NCBI GenBank assembly: GCA_030549495.1 | Contig: JAUIRK010000461.1 | Location: forward strand, 310,001-374,000 | Direction of reading: 5' to 3' | DNA: 64,000 bases | From: Nectonema munidae | Taxonomy: Eukaryota; Nematomorpha; Nectonematoida; Nectonematidae | In this document: one piece after another, positions 37,601 to 45,437 of the stretch | Layout of the letters: the number at the start of each line of letters is the position of its first letter | How positions within the stretch are numbered: the first letter of the stretch is position 1 | Notes under the pieces: model-generated | The model's database searches: none | What the model saw: only the letters and a program-made list of their open reading frames with translations | Told to the model about the DNA's origin: nothing | Made by a program: the position numbers and the translations under genes

Positions 37601-38725
37601 CACATGACAATTTTTGAAACTTGACAGCCCTGAATCAGTGATGCTATTTGAATCGATAAATACCTACACGCACGCTTAAATTTTGATTCCTTAAAATGTG
37701 GAACTAAAAATTTTTTTTCTTGTAAAAAAGTTTATAAAATAATGCGAAATATATAATGAGTTCAGGATGTTTATGTTTTTTATACAAATATAAACGTAGA
37801 ATACCGTGGAGCGTTTGCATCGAGAAGTCACAATCTGAGCTGCTTGTATCGAACTTCTTGAATCTTGTATCGATGCTGGGATTCGAACTCGACACCATCG
37901 AAAATTAAAGAAAAAGTAGAGTCGGCTTTACTCAGTTAAAAGAACTGGGGAGTATTTTCATCCGGATGCAAAAAAATTTAATCGATATAATAATTGAGTA
38001 ATCTCATATAAATATTTAAATTGAAAAAAATAAGCCTGGCCTATCCCAAGAGCATAATATCTTCTCCTAATTCTAAATTTAATGATTTGTCTTGTATATT
38101 TTCTTACGGTGAATGTCATTTTAAGTTCCTTCACTATTAACTTACTAAAATAGGTGCATTACTAACGTAAATAAAATTAAACTGCAGTCAAATCTGCTTT
38201 AGCGACCGCATGTCTATAGTGACGCGTTTTGCAACCATACACACCGGTTGCTGTTTCTTCTTTTGCATTACTCAAATTCTCAGGTTTGGAAATCGCAAAA
38301 TATTAAAACACAAATCTTATAGGTTTTTCATTATCGTTTTTTGACAAAATTTTTTCATGTTTATCTTTGTTTTTCAAACAGATATTTCCTGTAAAGGAAA
38401 ACTCCATACACGAATCAAGTGAACCAAAATCTTTCTTTTTATCAGTGCAAGTTCTCAACAAGATGAATATAACACAATTACAAATATATGCAAATGCTAT
38501 GCACGACTTTATACAGGGTAAACGCATTCCTCCGAAATAATGACGAGTATTAAGCGTGTATTTTCTTTTAAGAGCACAGCCAAGAACTTGTGCAGTTACT
38601 TATAGAAAGAGATGATCTGCATATGGAGCAAGATTCTATCCTTGTTGATGTTGAAGACATAACGGGGTATATTATACTTATTAATTTTATCCTAACTTCT
38701 CTGCTGTATGCTTTCTAGAAGTTGA
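4201..38725 (+). CDS. Schip1: Schwannomin-interacting protein 1 (SCHIP1) orthologue, six exons
   Basis: Cytoskeletal adaptor that in animals binds schwannomin/merlin and acts at the membrane cortex, in Hippo-type signalling in flies (family knowledge). I joined exons 4201-4629, 29668-29841, 33397-33696, 38382-38517, 38573-38666 and 38719-38725 by splice sites and phase; this gives about 379 residues. Visible family hallmarks, in order: an IDWNRIESHLKK block (human DWEALEKHL), ENKEKIRRKLA (human NERESIRQKLA), NLQICFMDD (human NLQICFVND), LLQQKAKLALNDAVKLAKMQ (human LQAEAKMALAMAKPMAKMQ), MNITQLQIYANAMHDFI (human MTIGQLQVIVNDLHSQI) and ELVQLLIERDDLHMEQD (human ELVQLLLIRDELHTEQD). The last two form the conserved coiled-coil C-terminal domain. 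Introns are 25038, 3555, 4685, 55 and 52 bp. The human protein continues past the last conserved block, so the very short final exon is the least certain part. Further 5' exons or other first exons may exist. Confidence 0.85.
4970..5348. repeat. Tandem triplet of TTAA-flanked MITE
   Basis: Three head-to-tail copies (131, then 124-bp period). Each is bounded by TTAA next to CCC/GGG ends (4966-4969, 5101-5104, 5225-5228, 5349-5352). Inside each copy the word CAGACGA recurs, and a palindrome TTCCCAAATGGGAA sits near the right end. TTAA with CCC...GGG ends is the signature of piggyBac-type MITEs. It lies in SCHIP1 intron 1. Confidence 0.65.
5353..6534. other. SCHIP1 intron 1, nothing recognised
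   Basis: AT-rich, with short shadow frames only. Confidence 0.4.
6535..6690 (+). repeat. tRNA-derived SINE copy
   Basis: Begins GGGGGCGTGAGTAAAGTTG (A-box-like), continues through GATAACTCAAAGTC and the B-box-like GTTTCGATCCC, then the family body CCTCCTTTCCTAATAGTTCG. It is the same family as copies at 9121-9262, 35453-35655, 36298-36545, 37798-37935 and 45438-45565. Confidence 0.6.
7722..7805. repeat. Diverged or truncated TTAA MITE
   Basis: Starts after TTAA with CCGGTTAAAGACCCGAGTCGA and continues like the reverse complement of the 48625-48754 copy, including the internal GTCGA palindrome region and TTTACAAAAAT. The far end is not clear. Confidence 0.4.
7806..9120. other. SCHIP1 intron 1 with GAA microsatellite
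   Basis: A GAA-rich run lies at about 8071-8109. An open frame on the - strand (8355-8609) begins with a signal-peptide-like stretch but has no ATG; I do not count it as a gene. Confidence 0.35.
9121..9262 (-). repeat. tRNA-derived SINE copy
   Basis: Read on the - strand it has GGTTAGATACTGGATTTCGC, CTCAAGGTCTTGGGATCGAT (B-box region) and the body CCTCCTTTCCTCTCATAG, ending near TTCTCGGTGAAAACATCAT. Its layout matches the 6535 and 45438 copies. Confidence 0.6.
9266..10690. other. AT-rich intron stretch, possible hAT end
   Basis: Nothing coding. GGTTCTTCAACCTTTTTTAC at about 10191 resembles one end of a hAT element, but no partner end was found. Confidence 0.3.
10700..12849 (-). mobile_element. 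pogo/Tigger DNA transposon, one terminal repeat visible
   Basis: The upstream end (12849 on the - strand) starts CAGTCAAAACTGACTAAACC and is followed outside by TA at 12850-12851, the pogo/Tigger target dinucleotide. The transposase reads away from this end. I could not find the matching inverted repeat on the low-coordinate side, so that boundary is approximate or lost. Confidence 0.65.
10730..12299 (-). pseudogene. Tigger/pogo transposase, broken by two frame changes
   Basis: N-terminal CENP-B-like helix-turn-helix parts are visible: LINDLQQTPKPTQKEISKKYGIGISTVSEII split over a psq-type HTH, then a Tc5-type HTH ending GWLCSWKSRYSIK. The DDE_1 domain begins DVFNIDEPALFYRALPSKSL (first Asp), changes frame near 11690-11750 to CKERLTVLL...VVMGNSK, changes again near 11480-11560, then reads KILIFLDNATSH (second Asp) and TTSRIQPLDQGVIRSFKAQY (third Asp). 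The C-terminus is acidic, ending about 10730. The catalytic residues are still readable, so decay is fairly recent. It lies antisense to SCHIP1 in intron 1. Confidence 0.85.
12852..16831. other. SCHIP1 intron 1, mostly unremarkable
   Basis: No exon recognised. A TATG microsatellite lies at about 15503-15537. CAGTAAAACCTCTTTACAACG at about 16376 resembles a pogo-type terminal repeat, and GGGCGTAGCTAG at about 16489 resembles a hAT-type end; neither has a visible partner. Confidence 0.35.
16832..17392. mobile_element. Foldback-type element with iterated ends
   Basis: The left arm repeats TGTGACAATTGGTCGAATG-like words and the right arm carries the inverted form (GAATTGTCACATTCAACC). The arms are interrupted by the hAT insert at 17029-17323. 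A related pair of arms lies at 22500 and 24420. Confidence 0.5.
17029..17323. mobile_element. hAT MITE with perfect 8-bp target duplication
   Basis: The ends are CAGTTTCGGAT and ATCCGCCACTG, flanked by identical CTATAACT at 17021-17028 and 17324-17331. The interior has a G11 run and a G16-spacer-C21 hairpin at about 17258-17299. It sits nested within the 16832-17392 foldback element, so it is the younger insertion. Confidence 0.75.
17400..19940. other. SCHIP1 intron 1, nothing firm
   Basis: CAGCTTTTCCCAATCTGTGG at about 18259 resembles one hAT end without a partner. The remainder is AT-rich with no exon recognised. Confidence 0.35.
20201..20330. repeat. TTAA MITE, 130 bp, nested in foldback element
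   Basis: Runs from CCCATTTACGACC to TTAAATGGG followed by TTAA, with the CGTCTGC words of the family. It is a reverse-orientation relative of the 4970-5348 units. Confidence 0.6.
20575..20680. repeat. TTAA MITE, shortened copy
   Basis: CCCATTTAGGGCC at the left, then CTTTGGGAACATTGGTC and AAATGGG followed by TTAA at the right. It is the second family member inside the 19948-20845 element. Confidence 0.5.
20868..21172. mobile_element. hAT MITE with 7/8 target duplication
   Basis: The ends are CAGCGTTTTTCAAA and TTTGTAAAACGCTG (inverted). The flanks are ATATAGAC (20860-20867) and ATATTGAC (21173-21180). The interior words GCGCCCC, GCGACCC and GACCCA are common in hAT MITEs of many animals. 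Confidence 0.75.
21279..21420 (+). pseudogene. FLYWCH-type zinc-finger fragment, possible MULE relic
   Basis: The ATG at 21279 opens MELFTSHKGGKNCYLKVFH followed by NRIYWICVNRDS. The spacing of the aromatic residues, W and C resembles the N-terminal FLYWCH finger that precedes many MULE transposases in arthropods. The second Cys/His half is missing and no MULE DDE domain follows. It may also be a chance match. Confidence 0.35.
22500..24530. mobile_element. Long inverted arms enclosing about 1.8 kb
   Basis: The segment 22500-22625 and the reverse complement of 24417-24525 are nearly identical through words such as AAATTCAACTAATTGTCG and CATCTTCTAAAAGG. They are the same sequence family as the arms of the 16832-17392 element. 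The enclosed DNA has no recognised gene but includes the left copy of another inverted duplication. Confidence 0.5.
23012..23524. repeat. Left copy of an inverted duplication
   Basis: It runs from AAGGAAATCAAGCTCGTATA to TTGATGACAAAATATTTT. The reverse complement of almost all of it recurs at 25770-26163. A GAA-rich stretch of about 150 bp near 23277-23430 is present only here. Confidence 0.65.
25654..26286. repeat. Right copy of the duplication, flanked by about 115-bp direct repeats
   Basis: Direct repeats at 25654-25768 and 26170-26286 (ATGGTCTTAATTTTGCCTAC to ATGCATACTATTTTCTGTTT) flank 25770-26163, which is the inverted copy of 23012-23524. No reading frame is recognised. The arrangement could be a small element with terminal direct repeats or a local rearrangement. 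Confidence 0.55.
27107..27456. mobile_element. hAT-type MITE, inverted relative of 690-1244
   Basis: Begins ATGTATCCGCAAAAATTTT, ends ACATCCGATAGATCTC, and shares CATCCTCATCC, GGATCATTT and TTTATATACCGCAAAG with the reverse complement of the 690-1244 element. The flanks GCAAATTAT and GCAAATCTAT may be a decayed target duplication. Confidence 0.5.
27460..28972. other. SCHIP1 intron 1, nothing recognised
   Basis: A slightly GC-richer patch lies at about 28200-28350. No exon, RNA gene or repeat end was recognised. Confidence 0.35.
28981..29314. mobile_element. hAT MITE with perfect 8-bp target duplication
   Basis: Flanked by identical ACATAGTT at 28973-28980 and 29315-29322. The right end AAGTTTGAGAACCGCTG is a typical hAT terminus. 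The left end AAGTGTTTTCCCAACTT is a diverged inverted match. It lies about 350 bp upstream of SCHIP1 exon 2. Confidence 0.7.
29668..29841 (+). CDS. Schip1: SCHIP1 exon 2
   Basis: Fifty-eight codons between acceptor TTTTTAG (ending 29667) and donor GAG/GTAATT at 29842, phase 0 at both ends. It encodes the basic ENKEKIRRKLA block, an acidic Ser/Glu/Asp stretch, and then HNLQICFMDDPAN, the most diagnostic SCHIP1 motif. It is isolated between transposon-rich introns and is too short to stand out as an open frame. Confidence 0.85.
30009..30180. mobile_element. Two adjacent hAT-type ends
   Basis: CAGTGCTTCTCAACGGTGT at about 30013 and CAGCGATTCTTAACAAGGGG at about 30115 are both typical hAT 5' termini in the same orientation. 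No right-hand partners were found, so these are probably fragments. Confidence 0.35.
30356..31135 (-). pseudogene. Internally deleted Tigger/pogo transposase with terminal foldback
   Basis: The - strand start at 31135 reads MSIRKELTISEKVKVKK and then KEFGVGKTQIANILK, a CENP-B/psq helix-turn-helix. Directly after NARK the sequence jumps to VLLILDN (second catalytic Asp), FLPPNTSFDLQPLDQGIIK (third Asp) and the C-terminal LDACYWIASSEE...MEKCFNRC. The segment with the Tc5-type HTH and first Asp is missing, and the LDN motif is followed by a stop. The low end has a foldback with TAGACTCTC/GAGAGTCTA ends (30356-30437) containing TATTACGACCAC, a Tigger-type terminus. It lies in SCHIP1 intron 2. Confidence 0.75.
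31770..32320 (+). pseudogene. Two tandem LINE ORF2 3'-end fragments
   Basis: Two similar segments (about 31775-31935 and 32120-32310) both encode a C-terminal LINE signature: KMRLLKHVQRINYYALNGRI in the first and RRRSFEHAQRMNYYALNKRI in the second. This is the 'lrRrLeHiqRM...R' block that follows reverse transcriptase domains. The upstream reverse transcriptase is absent, and frames are interrupted. Confidence 0.5.
33397..33696 (+). CDS. Schip1: SCHIP1 exon 3
   Basis: One hundred codons, phase 0 at both ends. The acceptor is GATATTTTAG (ending 33396) and the donor AAA/GTATAG at 33697. It is acidic and Ser/Glu-rich at first, then carries LLQQKAKLALNDAVKLAKMQ, which aligns with the human 'LQAEAKMALAMAKPMAKMQ' helix. 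The open frame would end at 33702 without splicing, but the next conserved block lies in exon 4. Confidence 0.85.
33772..33789 (+). other. Candidate 18-nt SCHIP1 microexon
   Basis: TTCACAG precedes and GTAAGT follows an 18-base segment that would add six codons (TTLKVF) in phase 0 between exons 3 and 4. The donor is a perfect consensus. Nothing in the family demands it, so it may be cryptic. Confidence 0.25.
35453..35655 (-). repeat. tRNA-derived SINE copy
   Basis: The tRNA-like head on the - strand reads GGTTAGATACTGGGTTTCG, then TTGGGTTCGATCC (canonical B-box GGTTCGATCC). The tail region matches 36298-36400. It lies in SCHIP1 intron 3. Confidence 0.65.
36298..36545 (-). repeat. tRNA-derived SINE copy
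   Basis: Same head (GTTTCGATAACTAAATGTCG then GTGGGTTCGAAC) and the same about 100-bp tail as the 35453 copy. It keeps the middle body (GTGCCTTCACGATG) that the neighbour lacks in part. Confidence 0.6.
36609..37631. mobile_element. hAT-type element of about 1 kb, non-coding
   Basis: The ends are CAGGGTTGTCA and TGACAGCCCT; the flanks are GAATAAGT (36601-36608) and GAATCAGT (37632-37639), a 7/8 match. Subterminal CACCCGCA words occur at the left and CACCCACATGACA at the right. No transposase is recognised. Confidence 0.6.
37798..37935 (-). repeat. Diverged tRNA-derived SINE copy
   Basis: GAGTTCGAATCCCAGC (B-box-like) on the - strand and a body with CGAGAAGTCACAATCTGAGC, which parallels the family's CTTCTCGATG segment. 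Degraded. Confidence 0.4.
38382..38725 (+). CDS. Schip1: SCHIP1 exons 4-6, C-terminal coiled-coil domain, with two micro-introns
   Basis: Exon 4 (38382-38517) follows acceptor TTTTTCAAACAG and ends in phase 1. Exon 5 (38573-38666) follows CTTTTAAG. Exon 6 (38719-38725) follows GCTTTCTAG and reaches TGA at 38723-38725. Introns are 55 bp (38518-38572) and 52 bp (38667-38718); the second has a CTAAC branch-site-like word. Exons 4 and 5 encode NITQLQIYANAMHDFIQEHS and ELVQLLIERDDLHMEQDS, which align without gaps to the human C-terminal domain. The terminal residues (ITGS) replace the human LTRH tail, so exon 6 is tentative. Confidence 0.75.
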
Positions 38726-38889
38726 TTCTACGAAAAATTAGAGGGTTTTGGTAAAAAAAGCTTCCATCATAAAACGTTTTAAAAAGCTTATGATTAAGTC
38801 TTGTCGAAATAGAGGAATTTATTTACGAGATTAAAAATATATTTATAACAAGTATGTATTAATTTATTTAATTATACTTAACGTTTCAA

Positions 38890-38895
38890 AATAAA
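38890..38895 (+). terminator. Candidate SCHIP1 poly(A) signal AATAAA
   Basis: A canonical AATAAA lies about 165 bp after the proposed SCHIP1 stop and before the Tigger1-type relic. Position and orientation fit a short 3' UTR. In AT-rich DNA such hexamers are common by chance. Confidence 0.4.
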
Positions 38896-39339
38896 GCATA
38901 TGTGTTTTATTTCATTTACTTGGCGAGTTTCAATAATATATCTTTAAACTATACTATCAAGGTTTAGATAGGATAAAAATATGCAACCTTAAAAATTACA
39001 TAACTAAATTTTTGTGCATGGAATTTACGTAATTAGATAAATTTTAAAATAGTTCCTCCTTTTATATGTTGAGAAACATCGATACAGTATTCCATGATCC
39101 AGGACCTCCCGCGATAGGCGAAAACCCTAGAAATAGAGACACTATATACATTTTATTATTTACGTATGTTTTAAACCCTTATACACCATTTAACACTGTA
39201 TCTACCCATCTGCATATTGTAATACCCTTTCAGAGACTCTTAGAGGAACGCTTTGGTTATATGAAACTTTTTTTGTGCTTTTAATAAAGTTAAAAAGTAT
39301 AGTTCAATACTTTAATCAGTTTTACTCACCATTCCACAT

Positions 39340-40312
39340 ACCGCAATGAAACTTGAATGATGACGATGATGAATACTTTCTGGATAGTTTGAAGACACGT
39401 TTCAATGGTGTAGTTTCGCCAGTACGTCTTCAGTGTGAAGTCTTTGTCTAGTCCGTGGCATCAACTAGCTTTTCCATGGTATTTAGCGTTTATAGATGCG
39501 TGAATGACACTTGATCCATAGGCTGAATCAGCAATGCCGTGTTTGGAGGCAAGAACTCTATTTCTACACCGTCATAATAGAGATTAGTTTCGTGGCCTCC
39601 AGCATTGTCCAGCAACAAAAAGATCTTATATACTCTGGCCTATCGGATAAAACATTAATGGAGTCAATCAGACATAAGGGATTTGGTTATCCAGGACTTA
39701 GGGTTGTGCATGCAATATAGTGGCAGTAGATTCTTGTTTTTGTTTTCAAAGCCATAGAGTTTTTGAACTTGTACACAAGCTCTATCTTTAGCGTAAACCT
39801 TATAGCGTTTCGGCGCAAGACAAGTTTAACACGGTCTTTGTGCGCTTTAAATCCGTGGGCGATAGCTTCTTCCTTGAAAAGAAAGTGCGAGAAGGCATTC
39901 TCTTCTAGAATAACCCGTTTCATCCATGTTGAAAACTTGTTATGGAACATAACCACCTTCCCCAATGAGTTGTTGAATAACATTTTTTACATGTTCCACA
40001 GCATCAGCTTTTTCTGCAGAGGCAGCTTCACCATGCAGCGAAACGCTTTTCAAACTAAAGCATTTTTGGAATTTATCAAACCAGCCTATGCTGGCAGCGA
40101 ATGAGAATTTTCTCCATGTTGAATCGCTGGGTGTTATTGTTTCTAAGTCATCGATTTTTTCCTCATCAAGGTCGCAAATGACATAATGGTCGGGTGTATC
40201 AGCAGCAAAGTTGTCATACAGCTTCTTTGCCTTTGTTCGTATGATGTTGGCGTCTAAGCTAATATTTTTTCATACAATCAGCATTCCATACGCCTAAAGC
40301 AGAAGCTTTGAA
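39340..40312 (-). pseudogene. Tigger1-type transposase relic
   Basis: Reading on the - strand: GVWNADCMKKY, SIGWFDKFQKCFSLKSVSLH, GEAASAEKADAVEHVKN and GEGGYV (the Tc5-HTH to DDE linker of Tigger1), then GFKAHKDRVKLVLRRNA, LLLDNAGGHE (second Asp), FLPPNTALLIQPMDQ (third Asp) and YTIETCLQTIQKV. Frames are interrupted several times and the first catalytic part is damaged. It abuts the piggyBac element at 40316-40320, and the N-terminal HTH part has not been found beyond that element. Confidence 0.8.
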
Positions 40313-40319
40313 AATTTAC

Positions 40320-42287
40320 CCCTTCTATTTACTTTCGGGTCTATTTGACCCAGGCAAGATTCTTAAATAAAAATTCATATCTAAATTTTTTTTTGAGAGC
40401 TTGTTATTTGTGACTGTTCTATACTTTGAATTTGATATATTTTAAACAAATTTGAAAAACTTTAGTCCATGAATATCTTAGTAAAATATTTTAGTTCATG
40501 AATTTAGTGTTCTATTCTAGTAGATTAATTAAAGTATAAGTTTGTGCTAGCGCGTATTTGTGTATGCTTGGACAATCATTCTTCACTTTTTACGACTACT
40601 GTTTATTGATTCAATTGCTTGTAACAACTGAAAAATAAATTTTCATCGATGAGTTTGTTTTTTGAAACAGGTGTTATCAAAGAAGCGTTGCCTTTTAAAA
40701 TCATTTGCTTTTTCTTATTTGATTTGTGTTTCTTGCTTTGCCTTTTCAATTAGTTTCAGTTATCGCATTCTTTATCATCCCATCCTTTACTAATTATCTT
40801 ATTTATTCACACATGGATTTCAGTGAGTCTTTTGAGTAGGTATCAGACGAAAATAGTGGTTCAGCATCAGAGTCTGAAGATCATATATCAGCTGTATCTT
40901 CTAACTCAGATTTGAGTTCTGATTAAGATTCCTAAAATGAATGCAAGTATAATAAAGAAAAAGCCTGGTCCAACCAAATATGCCATTTCCAGAGCAAAAG
41001 ACCTGAAGTCTTCTTTTTTTTACAAACTATATTCTGAAAATTACTTTGCTTCACTCAAACACATATAGAAAGTGTATTTTTCAAGAACAATAGACAATGA
41101 TAACAGAAGAGTTAGAAGCATATATTGGTCTGCTTATTTTAGCAGGTGTATATAAATCATGCTGCGAATCTACCGAAAGTTTATGGGACTCAAATACAGG
41201 TAGAGCGATATTTAGAGCAACAATGCCTCTAAAACGATTTCGTGAAATTACTAGAGTCATACGTTTCGAAGACAAAAACTCTAGAAAAAGTCGTGGAAGT
41301 TTTGATAAATTGGCACCGATTCGTGACGTTTGGGAAAGCTCGTCTGAAAATGTATCTATAATGTACAACGTCGGTACTAATGTCACCGTTGACGAACAAT
41401 TGATAGCATTCGGGGGAAGATGTCCATTTCGCAAATTAATTCCAAGCAAGCCAGCAAAACATGGAATCAAGATTTGGACACTTTGCGATTCACACTCTTT
41501 TTATGCCTACAAAATGGAAATTTACACCGAAAAACAACTTGGATTGCCATCATAAAAAAAAACAAGGCATGCAAGTGGTTTTGAATGTCCTTAGATTTGA
41601 CAGGTCATAAAAAAATATTAATTGCGCTAACACTTATTTACCTCATACCACTTGTAATCAAACAAAAATCAAGCAATGTTTTTTCTTTACAGAAAATACA
41701 ACCATAGTCTCTCATACGTTCCCAAAAATATATAAGCGTTGTTCTACTGAGTACTTTGCACAAAAATAGTGAATCAGCGATAGAAGAACAGAGAGGTGGC
41801 CGATGGTTGTTTTTTCAAATATGATTGATGTTTCCGTTTTTGATGCTTTCATAATTTGGTTAGAAGTTGATCCTCAATGGGGTAAAGCATTTTCAAACAC
41901 AAAACGGCGAACTTTTGGGTAATGATCTCATCAAACCTTCAATATCAATTCGCAAGTTTATGCCAAGATGTGAAAACATACTAGAATACTGAACAAAATA
42001 CAAGAGAAAAGTTCAGTTTTACCAGTCAAAAGGCAAATCAAAAGATGCTCGAATTGTTCTTCAACTTGTGATAATAAAACAAGCATCCTATGCTCAAAGT
42101 GCCATAAATTTTTATGCAAAAAACGCGATTTATTTGTTCAAAGGTTGTATATAGTTGTTTTTAAAACTTTGAATATATATTTTAATAAAATTTTCTTGAT
42201 TTTTACTCTGTCTTGATAAAAACACTAATGGGTCATATTGACTCGAACTACTTAAATGTTCTCTTTTTTTTTAGGTAAATAGAAGGG
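40320..42287 (+). mobile_element. piggyBac-type transposon with perfect 13-bp ends
   Basis: The left end CCCTTCTATTTAC (40320-40332) and right end GTAAATAGAAGGG (42275-42287) are exact inverted repeats. The right flank is TTAA (42288-42291); the left flank is TTAC, one change from TTAA. Subterminal words GGGTCTATTTGACCC (left) and GGGTCATATTGACTC (right) form a second inverted pair. The length is 1968 bp, normal for a compact piggyBac. Confidence 0.85.
40813..42216 (+). pseudogene. piggyBac transposase, broken
   Basis: The ATG at 40813 opens an acidic Ser/Asp/Glu N-terminus with an early stop. The clearest frame (41097-41555) contains EELEAYIGLLILAGVYKSC, RFREITRVIRFEDK, NVTVDEQLIAFGGRCPFR (first catalytic Asp) and KIWTLCDSHSFYAY (second Asp). 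After about 41555 the frame changes. The end, in another frame, has CSNCSS and SILCSKCHKFLCKK, the cysteine-rich C-terminal finger of piggyBac, before the TGA at 42214. It has several breaks, so it is not active as it stands. Confidence 0.8.
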
Positions 42288-42291
42288 TTAA

Positions 42292-45200
42292 GTGAAGTTG
42301 AATATTTAAGTGAAGAATAGCTCATACTTTTTAACATTTTCCAAATAAAGAGAATTTTTTTATACATTCTTAAGAATAAATAATGTTGATGATTTAATAA
42401 TTTATGAAAATAGTATTAATAATTAAAAACACAAAAATAAGTGTTAATGAATTTACCATTCGATGTGATGAATTTACCTGTCACGGCCGTTAAGTAGTGT
42501 TTGTGAAAATTGATCTTTTTTTGTTCCGGGGAAATTCCTTTTCCCGGTTTCCGTCGAATCGTTTAATTATAATTGTAATTTAAATTGAAAGTTCTGGTTG
42601 TGTGGTTTTATCATATATTAGGAGCTTGGCAAAACTCTGGAGTCATTAAGATATTCCGTGATTGCTTTGACAAGATACTATGCATTTAATTGTAACGTTT
42701 TTTATGCTCGATTTTTAAGATAAAATATTGAATTTTGCTGAAATTTTAAATATAGATTAAGAGTATAAAAAAATACATTATGTTAAAATTTTATCTGGTT
42801 TAAAAGAAAAACTAAAAAGTTATCGACATGTAAAAAAAAAAGGCTAGGTTTCAATCTAACTAGAATTTTTTCAACTGGCTTTTTGTTCACTCATCGTATC
42901 ATCCATTAAGATTGTATCCAACATGATGAATGAACGCTCTCGAAGTCAAATTTGATTAACAATACGCTAATCCCCATGCTTGTTTACCACGCGCATTTAT
43001 TGATGTATACATGTATATATCTTGTGCTTGTTGACTATCGGGTGTAGTACACAGAAATTAAAAGGTCTAATCCGGCTATTTCCCTCAAATCAAATCAAAA
43101 TGTTGCAATTTTTATAGTGAATTTGAACATGCAATTCATTTTTTGATAAATATTAGTTTTTAAAAAATAGTTATTTTACGTCTCATTCAATACAAATTTA
43201 GAGATTGAATATTGATTAAACCTATATTTTATATAAAGTTGAAATTACAAAACAACTTTCATTGTAGTTATGAAACTTTAGATTCAAAATGGTTTATTTA
43301 TATTCTCAAAAGCCATTCATCAGCAAAAACATATGAATTTACTCTTAACTATTTTTTAATCGTTATTTTCCTCTTTTTGTGTCTAATGATGAAGTGTAAA
43401 AAACGTTTGAAGTTTTATACTAACATTTGAACCTGAGATTTCACTACGTTATGACACATATATTATATTAACACGTAACCTTATCAAGGTTAGAATTTAG
43501 GAGGCATTTCCCTTTATTGTATTTATTTTTTTATCAGATATGAATCTTTGAACTTCTATTTATTTTGATGAAATGATATAAAATTAAAGAAGGCATTTTG
43601 CATTGGATAATTAATAACTATTTAGTTTCATATTTTTCAAGTGTTTTTAAAATGTAAGAAAATATTTTTATAAATGAAATTCCATGTGCCTCCTCATTCC
43701 TACTTTAAATTACGGAAAATTGCTCATTTATTATATAATCAGAGGTTTCTTAATCTGAATGGGAAGCACATATAGAATTTCATTTATTTCAGGCAATCCT
43801 TGAAGTTAACATTTAGGGTAGAATGACTATTTTCAAATTACTGCAAAATTCGTAAACCAGGTATGCCTGTATTTTGAAAGGTTTCAATAAACAGGTGATA
43901 AAAGGTTAATAAATGAGAATGAGGGATTTTAATAAGGCATTTTTAGAGATAATCGTGTTTGATGACAAATGTACATGAGGTTATCTAGAAAAATATGGCA
44001 ATAAAACATTCTAAATATTATTTAGTAGTTAAAATGCATCTTATAAAAAAGCAAACAGGGGGTCGAAGATGCCGCGAAACTAATACGTTATGATTTTATA
44101 TTAGTGTATATTTTTAGCCTTTAACAATAAATGACGATATTCAACCCATTTTGGGTTATGTTTCCTTAGAGAGGAACGCGAATTAACTCGAATTTTCACA
44201 TGTTCAAATCGTCTGTTATGTATGAACTAAAATTTTATTCGTTTTAGTGTATGAGTTTTATCTATACCGGTGTTTTAAATGATTTTTGAAAATTTTAAAA
44301 ATTTCACTAAAAAGCGACTTCAAAATTTAAGAGAAAATATGCTTTTTGATCTAATGAAAAAATATGATTTTGTTGAAATAAAAACTTCAGAAAAGCTGTC
44401 AAATACAGTGATTCATTTACTTACTGCGATTGGTTATGACCGACGAGCAGTGTGCGAAGTAGAAAATTTTCACTCGGGATGCTCTGCTGTGTGGAGTCAC
44501 CCCTCACATAGAAACACACAAACGTTGTAGGGAGCGTCCCATGAGGTCTACTTCTACAAAAAAGATCAAAACCTCAAATAAAAGTCACGTGCTTGTATGC
44601 ATGTCTAAAGCTACATGCTACTACACTGCCTACATTTTGAGATGGATACCATATGTTCTAAAGATCTGTCATTATGTCGTTTAGTTTTACTCGGAAATTT
44701 TAGCAATACTAGTCTTTCTAACTTGCATAGTTCGACTTATGGAAAACTTATTTTGAGTACAAAAAAATAAACTTTTGTTGACCTAAAGAAGCTACGTAAA
44801 AATGCCAAACTGTTTTAAAAATTTTCTAAGACTTTTCAGTGCAAATAAAAATTGACTTCATGAATAGGTCATTTGTGTTACCAAAGTTGCTGCTTGTGAT
44901 TTCAGAAAATATCACTAGATTTCAAGATATATTTGGACAAATTGTATACAATAAATGTTTTAGTTGAGATGCCGGGGCTAATGGAGCCCACCCTCTCCAT
45001 AATGGATGACAGGTCAATCACGGTTTTAAATTTGAATATTCTTATTCCTAACGTTGTATCTAAGTCTCAAATCGTAGTATCATTTGATTATTTTTGCTTA
45101 GTTCTTCCTTATAAGAAATCTAAACGATTTTTTTACTTTTTAAGAAAACTGATTGGGCAAGAATAAAGCTTAGATGAAAAATGTTCCTATATCAGTTACA

Positions 45201-45430
45201 AGGAAAAAAAAGTAAAGAAAAATCCAGAAGACAAGAACAGTGAAGATAAATTCCATTAACATCTTTATTTTGTTTCAATAACTTTGCCTTGTTTTGAAGT
45301 TTGCTTCTTCGTTATTAGTTACCAATTTTATATCTCTTGTATTTAATTATTTAGTTTACATCGAAGGAAATATTTATGAGAGAATAAATATTTTCAAGTT
45401 TTTCTAGAGTTATAAAAACATTGAATAAAT
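42292..45430. other. Intergenic AT-rich region before the methyltransferase
   Basis: No gene recognised. The frame at 44279-44530 (MIFENFKNFTKKRLQ...) looks faintly protein-like but matches nothing I know. The GC-richer patch 42480-42570 is unexplained. Confidence 0.35.
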
Positions 45431-45437
45431 TTATTCA

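Noticed and set aside
44279-44530. 83-residue frame in the intergenic region
   Set aside because: Has an ATG and moderate composition but no recognisable family, no clear splice sites and no conserved neighbour relation.
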